64,000 bases of DNA from the NCBI GenBank assembly GCA_041391125.1, contig JAWKON010000037.1:20753-84752 (forward strand), in the 5' to 3' direction. The position numbers and the translations under genes were made by a program. Under the pieces are notes generated by a model. That model saw only the letters and a program-made list of their open reading frames with translations. It was not told the DNA's origin and did no database searches. The stretch comes from JACKBC01 sp041391125. Its GTDB lineage: Bacteria > Chloroflexota > Anaerolineae > Caldilineales > Caldilineaceae. Positions 8,801 to 16,568 of this stretch are shown here, piece by piece (position 1 is the stretch's first letter; each line of letters begins with the position of its first letter).

Positions 8801-11439
8801 GAAGTGTCTCAGCTCCTCGGCCATGCGGGAAGCGTTTGGTCGGTGACCTTCAGTCCCGATGGGACACAGATCGCCTCCGCTGAGGATGACGGCGCCGTGC
8901 GCATCTGGGATGCGGCTAGCGGCCAACTGGTTTCCAATTCATTGGCCATGTGGGAAGCGTTTGGTCGGTGGCCTTCAGTCCCGATGGGGCGTACCTCGCC
9001 TCCGCCGGGGATGACCACACAGTGCGCCTCTGGGAGGTGGCTAGCGAAAAGGAAGTACCCCGGTTCGTCGGCCTTATGGGAAGCGTTTGGTCGGTGGCTT
9101 TCAGCCCCGACGGGACGCAGCTCGCCTCTGCCGGAGCTGACCGCATCGTACGCCTCTGGGATGTAGCCAGCGGCCAGGAAGTGTCCCAGCTCATCGGCCA
9201 TACCGATGGGGTTAGGTCGGTGGCATTCAGCCCCGATGGAACGCAGCTCGCCTCCGCCGGCGATGACGGCGCTGTGCTCCTCTGGGACCTGGCCAGCGAC
9301 CAGCCACTGTCCCAGCTCGTCGGCCATACTGCTGGAGTTTGGGATACGGCCAGTAAACGGAAGTGTCCCAGCTTATCGGCCATACCAATGGGTTTGGTCG
9401 GTAGCTTCAGCCGATGGGCGCAACTCGCCACCGGGCTGACAGCACTGTGCGCATCTGGGATGTAGTCAGCAAAGAAGTGTCCCAGCTGTCGCCATGCCAA
9501 TGGGTTTGTCGGTGGCCTTCAGTCCTGATGGGACGCAGCTCGCCTCCGCCGGAGCTGACAGCACCCTGGCATGGATGGACCAGCAGAAGTCCCAACTCGT
9601 CGGCCATACCGACTGGGTTTGGCGTAGCTTTCAGCCCCGATGGAACGCAATTGCCTCCACAGCGATGACAGCGCTGTGCGCCTTTGGGATACGGCCAGTA
9701 AACAGGAAGTGTCCCAGCTTATCGGCCATACCAATGGGGTTTGGTCGGTAGTCTTCAGCCCCGATGGGACGCAACTCGCCACCGCCGGGGCTGACAGCAC
9801 TGTGCGCATCTGGGATGTAGTCAGCAAAAAGGAAGTGTCCCAGCTCGTCGGCCATGCCAATGGGGTTTTGTCGGTGGCCTTCAGTCCCGATGGGACGCAG
9901 CTCGCCTCCGCCGGAGCTGACAGCACCCTGCGCCTATGGGATGTGACCAGCGAACAGAAAGTATCCCAACTCGTCGGCCATACCGACTGGGTTTGGTGCG
10001 TAGCTTTCAGCCCCGATGGAACGCAACTTGCCTCCACTAGCGATGACCGCACCGTGCGCCTCTGGGACGTGGCCAGCGGCCAGCCAGTGGCCCAGTTCGC
10101 TGGCCATACCGATGGGGTTTTGTCGGTGGCCTTCAGTCCCGATGGGGCGCAGCTTGCCTCCGCTGGCGATGACGGCGCCGTGCGCATCTGGGATGTGGCC
10201 GATGCAAAGGAAGTGTCCCAATTCACTGGCCATGAAGAAAGCATATGGTCGGTTGCCTTTAGTCCCGATGGGGCGCAGCTTGCCTCTGCCGGGGATGACG
10301 GCACTGTACGCCTTTGGGATGTGGCTAGTGGCCAGGAAGTGGCCAAGCTCGTCGGCCATACCGATGGGGTTTTGTCGGTAGCCTTCAGTCCCGATGGGGC
10401 GCAGCTCGCCTCCGCTGGGGATGACGGCGCCATACGCCTTTGGGACAGTCCCCAAAGAGTGCTTCTGCGCACCATCGCGCGCATTTCACGACCGGCGCCG
10501 ATTTTGATGGCCAGCGAGCGGCAGCAGTTTGGTATTGGGGACGAAGTGACTTTGCCTGGTCAAGCGGAACTTCAACCGTTGATGAATCAGGCTAAGGCAT
10601 GGGAACTGATTGACCAAGGCCGCAGCCTAGCGCGCACCGGCGACATAGCCCGGGGGGTAACCTACTTTGCCGAAGCATTAGAGCTTGATCCTACACTGCA
10701 TTTAGAGCCGCAAGAGCTGGCACAACGCATATTGCGCAACAGCCTGCAGACCTTGCTCTATGCTGGCTATGATCTAGCGCGCCAGGGAAGCCTTGAGGCA
10801 GGACAGGCCAAATTCGAGGAAGCAGCTTCGCTTGATACAACACTCAACCTGGACGAATTGATGGCCAAAGCAAAAGAACTTGCTGCCGCTGCCCTGCTCA
10901 GCGACAACCGCATTTCCGTTGCAACTGCGCTAGAAGCCTCAGAAAATGTAACCGTAACAGTCACTATATGGCAGCTCGCCCTAGATTCTTTGGAAGAAAG
11001 AAACAACCCAGCCGAAGCCTTGCGACTTTGTCAACTGAGTAGGTATGCACCGGATGCAGCGACGCCTGAAGCCGCCTGTGATTATATTGATATTTGGACA
11101 CCCACCATTGCACCGAACAGCACCGTCACCAGCTCAGTAGAGAGTGAAATAGGCGATCTGTGGCAAACTGAAATTAGCGAGCCCAGCCAGATAACTATTA
11201 CGTTGTCGGCAGACAACAGCAACCTAGATACATATCTCATCTTATACGATCCACAGTTCAAAATTGTGGATCAAAATGACGATATCGAACGTGGTGTAGT
11301 CCAAGACTCAGAACTCAATGATGTGGAATTAGACGAACCCGGTACTTACTGGATCGAAGCGCGCCGCTGCTGCCCCGATGATGACCAGCGCAGCGTGGGC
11401 GCCTATCGGTTGACGGCCACGGTGCGGCGGGAGGAGTAG
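5850..11439 (+). CDS. nSTAND1 NTPase - WD40 array - TPR - PPC-like sensor protein (frame broken several times)
   Basis: Starts at ATG 5850, overlapping the SIR2 stop. Order: NPYVGPQTF and FGREREARDL (~15-45), Walker A QSGAGKSS (~67), Walker B VLIIDQFEE (~193), a winged-helix/helical region, a Lys/Arg-flanked membrane helix (~536-555), an Ala-rich coiled coil, about 20 WD40 repeats (7940-10450), TPR-like helices, then a beta domain like bacterial pre-peptidase C-terminal domains (~11100-11430). This is the nSTAND1 architecture in which WD40 repeats sense a ligand and NTP-driven switching controls a partner, here probably SIR2. The frame shifts near 8060, near 8933 (one C missing in TTTCCAATTC) and repeatedly within 9341-9685, then stays open from about 9640 to 11439. 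Intact protein would be roughly 1,850 aa. Confidence 0.8.
7940..10450 (+). repeat. WD40 repeat array, 126-bp units of high DNA identity
   Basis: About twenty units of 42 codons with the core SVAFSPDGTQLASAGADGT.RLWDVASG. Neighbouring units are very similar in DNA as well as protein, which indicates recent duplication or homogenisation. One unit is shortened near 9320-9341 (GHTAGVW joins directly to DTASK). Confidence 0.85.
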
Positions 11440-11534
11440 GGTCAATTGTATATCTTACGACCGGCCCGCAATTGAAGTAGCCGTCCGTTTCGCCAAGACA
11501 TTGATAAAACGCGTATTTGCATCACAAAATGCAA

Positions 11535-11563
11535 CCTCCCCTGGGTGTTGCAGCCAGGGGAGG
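11535..11563. terminator. Hairpin between convergent genes
   Basis: CCTCCCCTGG and CCAGGGGAGG form a 10-bp GC-rich stem around a 9-nt loop, between the nSTAND gene (+) and the FAD oxidoreductase (-). There is no strong T-run, so it may act in both directions or be a repeat. Confidence 0.6.
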
Positions 11564-11579
11564 TGTAGTGTATGTACAT

Positions 11580-13091
11580 CTACCCACAACAACTGCCCGC
11601 ATCCACCCCACTCAACACCGCCACCGCCGCCTTCTCCTCCGCCGTACAGCACGCATCCGCCGCCACCGACGCGTCTGCGGTGCAGCAGGCATCCACGCCG
11701 CAGCAGCTTGCCGCAGGGGCCAACGTCAGTTCGTTGGTCAAATCGAGCGCGGTCAACTCGAACGCGACCGGCGCCGATTGGACCGCGGCTGGCGCGCCGC
11801 AGCACGCACTCTGCGCACCCAGCCCGTTGGCATCCACCGCCGCCGGCACGCCGCAGACGCCCGTCTCGGGCAGCTCCAGTTGCACATCGGCCGCCGCCGC
11901 CCAATCGCCCACCAGCGCGGCGGCCACCGAGCGCACCTGCTCATAACCGGTGGCCAGCAGGAAAGTGGGGGCGCGGCCGTAGCTCTTCATGCCCACCATG
12001 TAAAAGCCGCGTTCAGGGTGGCGCAGTTCGCGCTCGCCGTGGGGCGGCACGCTGCCGCACGAGTGGATGTTGGGGTCGATCAGCGGCGCAATGGCGCTGG
12101 GCGCTTCCACGCCAGGATGCAGCCCCAGCCGCAGCTCGCGCAGGAACGACAGATCCGGCCGCGCGCCGGTGGCGCCAATGACGCGGTCCACGGTGATAAC
12201 TCGTTCGCCCTGCGACGTGTCGCCGATCAGCCGCACTTGCGCGCCGGCGGGCTCCAGCCGCGTGGTGAAGAAGGGGGTCACCACCTCAATGGCGTTGGCG
12301 TCCACCAGCTCTTTGATGCGCACGCCCAGCAGACCGCGCCCCGGCAATTGATCATCGCCCAGCCCGCCATAGGTATCGGCCACGTTGCCCTTGCGCAGAA
12401 TCCAGGTAATGTGCGTCTGTGGATGCTCGGCGCGCAGGTCTGCCAGCTCCAAGATGGCGTTAATAGCCGAGTGGCCTCCGCCCACCACCGCCACCCGCTT
12501 GTCGGCGTAATCCGAGCGCACATGCCCCAACACGTCGGGAATGCCGTAATCTACTTTGGCGGCCAGAGCGCGTTCACCGGGCGCAAAGAGCCCATCCGCC
12601 CCAATGGGATTGGGCATGCTCCTCGTGCCGCTGGCGTCGATGACGGCGCGGGCCAGGAAACGCTCTTCATCCTCGCCCATCTGCACCTGCACCACAAAGG
12701 GGGCGCCATCACGACCGGCATCCTTCATCTTGTCAATGCGCCGTCTGCTTACAGCGGTCACACGGGCGTTCAGGTGGATCTGGCTGCGCAACTCGGGCGT
12801 CTGCGCTAAGGGTTGTAGATACCCATCGACCAGCTCCTGGCCAGTCGGCAGTTTATCCAGATCGGGCGCTTGCCAGCCGTTGCGCTCTAGCAGTGTCACC
12901 GACGCCTTATCCAAACACCAGCGCCACGGCGAAAAGAGCTGCACATGCCCCCAGGTGCGAATATTGGCCCCCACCTCGGCCCCCGCCTCAAACACAATCG
13001 GCGTCTCGCCACGCGCCACCAAATGCGCCGCCGCCGCCAATCCAATCGGTCCCGCCCCAATAATCGCCACGGGCAGTGTGTGTGTGTCCAT
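11580..13091 (-). CDS. FAD/NAD(P)-dependent oxidoreductase with Cys-pair-rich tail, arsenic-operon type
   Basis: 503 aa starting at ATG 13091 after AAAGGAG; the longer frame from 13172 lacks a ribosome site. An N-terminal FAD-binding GAGPIGLAAAAHL (~10-22), a second nucleotide-binding VAVVGGGHSAIN, and ATGARPD mark a flavin monooxygenase/thioredoxin-reductase-like protein. Such flavoproteins occur beside arsR in ars operons. The last ~75 residues are unusual: repeated CC pairs (ACCGA, SCCG, ACCT, ACCT, SCCG), probably a thiophilic metal-binding tail. It lies downstream of arsR on the same strand, with its own ArsR-like half-site upstream. The role in arsenic handling is inferred from context. 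Confidence 0.8.
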   Translation of the reverse strand: MDTHTLPVAIIGAGPIGLAAAAHLVARGETPIVFEAGAEVGANIRTWGHVQLFSPWRWCLDKASVTLLERNGWQAPDLDKLPTGQELVDGYLQPLAQTPELRSQIHLNARVTAVSRRRIDKMKDAGRDGAPFVVQVQMGEDEERFLARAVIDASGTRSMPNPIGADGLFAPGERALAAKVDYGIPDVLGHVRSDYADKRVAVVGGGHSAINAILELADLRAEHPQTHITWILRKGNVADTYGGLGDDQLPGRGLLGVRIKELVDANAIEVVTPFFTTRLEPAGAQVRLIGDTSQGERVITVDRVIGATGARPDLSFLRELRLGLHPGVEAPSAIAPLIDPNIHSCGSVPPHGERELRHPERGFYMVGMKSYGRAPTFLLATGYEQVRSVAAALVGDWAAAADVQLELPETGVCGVPAAVDANGLGAQSACCGAPAAVQSAPVAFELTALDLTNELTLAPAASCCGVDACCTADASVAADACCTAEEKAAVAVLSGVDAGSCCG

Positions 13092-13104
13092 TGTTTGCTC
13101 CTTT

Positions 13105-13126
13105 ATTTTATATTGATGCATATCGA
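13105..13126 (-). promoter_or_regulatory. Possible ArsR site upstream of the FAD oxidoreductase
   Basis: The sequence ATCGATATGCATCAATATA (minus strand) carries the half-site ATCGATAT seen in the arsR promoter, just upstream of AAAGGAG and the ATG at 13091. It suggests separate ArsR control of this gene. Confidence 0.4.
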
Positions 13127-13144
13127 TTCTTTGTTGTAAAAAAG

Positions 13145-13318
13145 GGGAGTAGAGGAGTGGGTTGTCGCGCACCCGCTCCTCTACTCCCTACTCCTACTCC
13201 CTACTCCTACCCCTACCCCTACTCCTACCCCTACCCCTACTCCCTACCCCTACTCCCTACCCCCTACCGCTCCTCTACTCCCTACTCCCTACTCCCTACT
13301 CCCTACTCCAATCTCCCC
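13145..13318. repeat. Short tandem repeat array (CTACTCC-type) with inverted flank
   Basis: Units of CTACTCC, CTACTCCC and CTACCC run through the arsR - oxidoreductase gap, with a complementary GGGAGTAGAGGAGTGGGT at the left end. The array extends into arsR: the last codons (IGVGSRE and stop) are written in repeat sequence. Related arrays lie at 26471, 34450 and 35756. Confidence 0.8.
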
Positions 13319-13618
13319 CGCCGCCACCACCGCAAAATCCGGCGCAAAGTTGCGCATGAGCGTGCCGCAGCAGACCGTGAATTGCGCCTGGTTGAGCGTG
13401 TAAAAGCGCTGGCGGCCTTCTTGGCGCACGGTGGCCAGACCGGCTTCGGCCAGCAGCTTCAAGTGATGGCTCACGGTGGGCTGATTGACGCGCCCGTGCA
13501 GCGCGTCCACCACATCGTTGACGCTCATCCACTCACAGCAGAGCAGCTTCATGATCTCCTGCCGCGTTTCGTCGGCAATGGCTTTGGCAAAGGTAATGAC
13601 GTTCGGGTCAATTGACAT
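13289..13618 (-). CDS. arsR: ArsR/SmtB-family metalloregulator
   Basis: 109 aa winged helix: ADETRQEIMKLLCCEWMSV, then HGRVNQPTVSHHLKLLAEAG (recognition helix), then VRQEGRQRFYTLNQ (wing). Cys27-Cys28 in LLCCEW sit where As(III)-sensing ArsR proteins carry their thiols, and a second pair occurs in TVCCGTL. The start ATG 13618 lies a few bases after a good sigma70-type promoter with an internal palindrome, implying autoregulation. The C-terminus has been altered by the tandem-repeat array. It is the first gene of a probable arsenic-response pair. Confidence 0.85.
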   Translation of the reverse strand: MSIDPNVITFAKAIADETRQEIMKLLCCEWMSVNDVVDALHGRVNQPTVSHHLKLLAEAGLATVRQEGRQRFYTLNQAQFTVCCGTLMRNFAPDFAVVAAGEIGVGSRE

Positions 13619-13625
13619 AGTTTAT

Positions 13626-13653
13626 ATTATATCGATTTTTGTCGATATGTCAA
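13626..13653 (-). promoter_or_regulatory. arsR promoter with operator in the spacer
   Basis: On the minus strand, TTGACA and TATAAT are separated by 16 bp. The perfect inverted repeat ATATCGA-N6-TCGATAT (13629-13648) covers the spacer and overlaps both boxes. This is the usual layout for ArsR repression. Confidence 0.75.
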
Positions 13654-13697
13654 GTGTAAAAATTTCCATCAGCACTTTTCAGGGCAAAGCGAATAGA

Positions 13698-13742
13698 ACA
13701 CTGATTGGACAGATAGGACAGATAGGACAGATAGGACAGATT
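13698..13742. repeat. 10-bp tandem repeat (GACAGATAGG)
   Basis: About four copies of GACAGATAGG. The following 60 bases contain partly complementary AAATCCGCG/AATCTGTG pieces. No gene was seen from 13654 to 13870. Confidence 0.7.
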
Positions 13743-13870
13743 TTTACTGATTTTGATAGGCGAAAATCCGCGTGAATCCATCCAATCCGTAAAATCTGTG
13801 TTCCATTCTGCTCAATCTGAAATTTCGGAACCCTATTGCCAAATCAAAAATTTCGTGATATATTTGCCCA

Positions 13871-14356
13871 ATGTCGATCTTTTGGGCGAGCAGGCTGTTT
13901 TTCGGTTTACGGTGGCGGCGCAATCCACGTGCGTTGCCGCTTTGGGAGCGCTCGCTGCTGGCCTTCTATATCGGCCTGCTCGGTCTGGTGATGCCCTTTA
14001 TTTGCTGGGGCGCATACGCCGAACCGGGGCATCCTCATGCACGACCTCACTTTGTCTTTATGGACCCCGTGATGGACATGCCGTCGATCCCAATGACGCT
14101 CGACCATGCAGCTTCACCTTCCACACACATGTCCATGCCGATGGACCCCGCGCCCGCTACGCAACCCGCCAATTCGGCCCCCGTGGGGCGCTCGACGCCG
14201 CAACTGCTCCTCTTTGCGCTAATGGTGCTGCTAGTCGGCGCCTTGTGGCAAATCGTGCGGATCGACAAGCAATACCTAATCCACATTGGTACCGCCCTCT
14301 TTGCCAAACCACCCCGGCTCAATGTGCCGACGCCACCCCCGCGCTTCGCATTTTAG
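13871..14356 (+). CDS. Small two-helix membrane protein with Met/His-rich loop
   Basis: 161 aa. Hydrophobic segments at ~28-47 and ~110-128 flank a loop rich in Met, His and Asp (FMDPVMDMPSIPMTLDH, HMSMPMD). Such loops bind copper in many periplasmic proteins, and CopC/CopD genes follow 1.5 kb downstream. No clear ribosome site precedes the ATG, so the start is uncertain. I do not recognise the family; a copper-related role is inference. Confidence 0.5.
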   Translation: MSIFWASRLFFGLRWRRNPRALPLWERSLLAFYIGLLGLVMPFICWGAYAEPGHPHARPHFVFMDPVMDMPSIPMTLDHAASPSTHMSMPMDPAPATQPANSAPVGRSTPQLLLFALMVLLVGALWQIVRIDKQYLIHIGTALFAKPPRLNVPTPPPRFAF

Positions 14357-14736
14357 CCAGCAACCCAATCAATTTGAATAACAATTTGGCAAAATTGCTT
14401 GTGACAGAGCCTATGGTCGCGCTGTGTGTAAACGCGGTTCGTAGCTTGTCGGAGAGAATGATCAAAGCAAGTTTTGTACGCGGATGCACGCTGATTTTTG
14501 CAGATTTAGGCGTCAATTAGCCAAAAATCCGCGTACAAAATCCTGCTCTCTGACATGCTGCTAGTACGCAATGGCGTAAATCGACCGCTAGATGGCGAGA
14601 CCGCCAGAAGTCCGACTTCTCAGAGAAGTCGGACTTCTTAAGCGTGGGTTTACTTGCGCCGTCGTGTACTAGTGGCTTTGCGCGAGTTTTGATCTAAACT
14701 ATCCTCCCTTTGCGGGAGTTAAAAGGAACAGCAAGC
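14357..14736. other. Intergenic region with two inverted repeats
   Basis: TTTTGTACGCGGAT (~14471) and ATCCGCGTACAAAA (~14529) form a long-loop hairpin. AGAAGTCCGACTTCT (14606-14620) and AGAAGTCGGACTTCT (14624-14638) form a compact palindrome. No credible gene was seen. Confidence 0.6.
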
Positions 14737-15834
14737 ATGTACAATAATCGCAAAATCAATCGCAAGATCACCCTGGCCATCGTGGCCGTTTTGGGCGTGC
14801 TGATGCTCGTCCAGCGCGCGCCGCTGGCTTGGGCCGCCCCCGCTTGGCAAAGCGCCACCCCCACCCCGGCCGCTGAAGAAGAAGCCGACCACGAAGCCGA
14901 GCATACCCACAATGAGGCAGCGCCGGCGGAAACTGTGGCGCCCACGCTAGAAGAGCTGGCGGCCAGCGTCGCCGAATTGCAGGCCCAGGTGGCCGATCTG
15001 CAGGCGCAGGCAGCTGCCGCCCATCAGGCCAATGCTGGGTTGGCCAATGAGGTGACCACCGCCATCTATCTGCTGGACACCGTCGGCCTGCACGCGCTAG
15101 ACGAGCGGCTCAATGGCGACGAGGCCGTCATCGAAGCCGGCGATAGCGGCATGGTGAGCCGCGTGACCGGCCTGCTCTCCTCTGTGGCATGGCCGGCCGA
15201 ACTGGCGGCTGATGCGCACAACTTGACCGACGTGCTGACCCAGTTGGCGACTGCCCTGGCCGATGATAATTTGGACGAAGCGGCGCCGCTGGCCACGCAG
15301 GCCCATGAGGTGCAGCATGGACTTTCACACGCCGCCGAGCATTGGCTGGGTGAAATGACGGCAGATGGTATGCACAGCACCGATGGCGCGCCGGGCCAAG
15401 CGTTCCGCGTCACCAGCGCCGTCTATCTGCTAGACAGCGCCGGTCTGCACGATTTGGATGTGCGCCTCAACGAAGAGCAGGATCTGCAAGCTGGGGATGC
15501 GGGAAACGTGGGCCGCGTAGCCCAACTGCTCTCGTCGGTAGATTGGCCGGAAGTGCTGGCCAGCGACGCCATGAGCATGACCACGGTGTTGACCGATCTC
15601 GCCACCGCCCTGGCCGACGATGATTTGGAAACGGCAGCGGCATTGGCCACGCAAGCCCATGAAGTGCAACACGATTTCTCGCACGCCGCTGAGCATTGGC
15701 TGGCTGACGCAATGGGCGCGCATGGTGATGAAATGAGTGCAGACGAGGGGGACGAGCACACCCACGGCGAAGATGCACCTGCCGAAGAATCAGGCGATGG
15801 CGACCACGAGCATACTGAGGGCGAAGGAGATTGA
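14737..15834 (+). CDS. Secreted His/Glu-rich protein with two tandem ~100-aa repeats
   Basis: 365 aa. An N-terminal signal (~10-35, ending WAAPAW) is followed by a coiled-coil stretch (EELAASVAELQAQVADLQAQ) and two homologous domains. The first begins near TTAIYLLDTVGLHALDERLN, the second near TSAVYLLDSAGLHDLDVRLN; both end in ATQAHEVQH..(F/L)SHAAEHWL. The acidic tail contains HTHGED and DHEHTEG. The conserved EVQH..SHAAEHW cluster suggests metal binding. ATG 14737 after AAAAGGAA is preferred to the upstream TTG. It directly precedes a CopC gene, whose start overlaps its end region, so a copper-related role is likely. The family was not recognised. Confidence 0.7.
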   Translation: MYNNRKINRKITLAIVAVLGVLMLVQRAPLAWAAPAWQSATPTPAAEEEADHEAEHTHNEAAPAETVAPTLEELAASVAELQAQVADLQAQAAAAHQANAGLANEVTTAIYLLDTVGLHALDERLNGDEAVIEAGDSGMVSRVTGLLSSVAWPAELAADAHNLTDVLTQLATALADDNLDEAAPLATQAHEVQHGLSHAAEHWLGEMTADGMHSTDGAPGQAFRVTSAVYLLDSAGLHDLDVRLNEEQDLQAGDAGNVGRVAQLLSSVDWPEVLASDAMSMTTVLTDLATALADDDLETAAALATQAHEVQHDFSHAAEHWLADAMGAHGDEMSADEGDEHTHGEDAPAEESGDGDHEHTEGEGD

Positions 15835-15836
15835 GC

Positions 15837-16463
15837 TTGAACACCACACGCAAACTCCTCCGTTTCGTTCCGCTCGCGGCGCTTGTTTGTGCGCTATTAG
15901 GTATGTCCCCAGGCCGTCACACGGCCCACGCACACGCCGATTACGACCATTCTGACCCAGCGGCGGACGCCACGGTGACGACTGCGCCCACCAGCGTGCA
16001 AATCTGGTTTACGGAAGAGCTGTTTCGACGCCAGGGGCAAAATGGCATCGAAGTGCAGAATGCCGCCGGTGAGCGCGTGGATGTGGATGACGCGGCGATT
16101 GATGACGATGACCGCACGCTGATGACCGTTTCGCTGGCGCCAAACCTGGCCGATGGCGTTTATCAGGTCCATTGGCGTACGACTTCTGCCGATGATGGGC
16201 ATGAAGGAGAGGGAGACTTTGTGTTTACGGTGGGGGCGGCTGGCACTGTGGAAAGCCGCGGCAGTGAAGCGATCACGGCGACAAACCGTGTCAGCCAGAC
16301 CGAAAATTTGCAGCCGGCGACGCCCATGCCCACCAGCACGCCAATCGCCACATCATCTCCGTCACCCAGCCAGCGCGCATTGCCCTGTACAGGCGCTGCA
16401 CTGCCCTTTACCTTGATGCTAGGCGCCGTGTGGATGCGCCATCGGCGGGTGGGGATCAGATAA
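15837..16463 (+). CDS. CopC-domain copper-resistance-like protein with LPCTG sorting signal
   Basis: About 208 aa. A signal peptide ending near HTAHAHADYDHSDP leaves the histidine region typical of mature CopC. A beta-sandwich follows (VQIWFTEELF, LADGVYQVHWRTTSADDGHEGEGDFVFTV), then a Thr/Pro/Ser linker. The C-terminus is LPCTG followed by a hydrophobic helix and MRHRRVGIR, the layout of a sortase substrate. The previous gene ends at 15834; AAGGAG at 15824-15829 is 7 nt before TTG 15837 but only 1 nt before TTG 15831, so the former is chosen. Predicted role: surface-held copper binding. Confidence 0.75.
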   Translation: MNTTRKLLRFVPLAALVCALLGMSPGRHTAHAHADYDHSDPAADATVTTAPTSVQIWFTEELFRRQGQNGIEVQNAAGERVDVDDAAIDDDDRTLMTVSLAPNLADGVYQVHWRTTSADDGHEGEGDFVFTVGAAGTVESRGSEAITATNRVSQTENLQPATPMPTSTPIATSSPSPSQRALPCTGAALPFTLMLGAVWMRHRRVGIR

Positions 16464-16484
16464 GATTACCATAGAGGAGTTTTT

Positions 16485-16533
16485 CAGCAGATTAGGCAGA
16501 TTTGAAAGATTTTCAAATCTGCCTAATCTGCTG
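16485..16533. terminator. Perfect 23-bp hairpin (CAGATTAGGCAGATTT family)
   Basis: 16485-16507 is exactly complementary to 16511-16533 with a 3-nt loop. It lies between the CopC gene and the CopC-CopD gene. Related long hairpins with AACAGATTA.GCAGATT occur at 37452-37533 and 57566-57634, so it belongs to a dispersed repeat family that may also end transcription. Confidence 0.7.
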
Positions 16534-16568
16534 ATCATATTTCCGTTAATGTTTAGAGTAATTTGACT

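Noticed and set aside
8306..10484. Long minus-strand frames with repeats such as GVAEELGHFLFAGHIPEAHG
   Set aside because: Antisense of the WD40 array; the repeat reflects the 126-bp unit.
11517..12809. 430-aa frame on the + strand
   Set aside because: Antisense shadow of the FAD oxidoreductase; Arg/His/Pro-rich with no motif or ribosome site.
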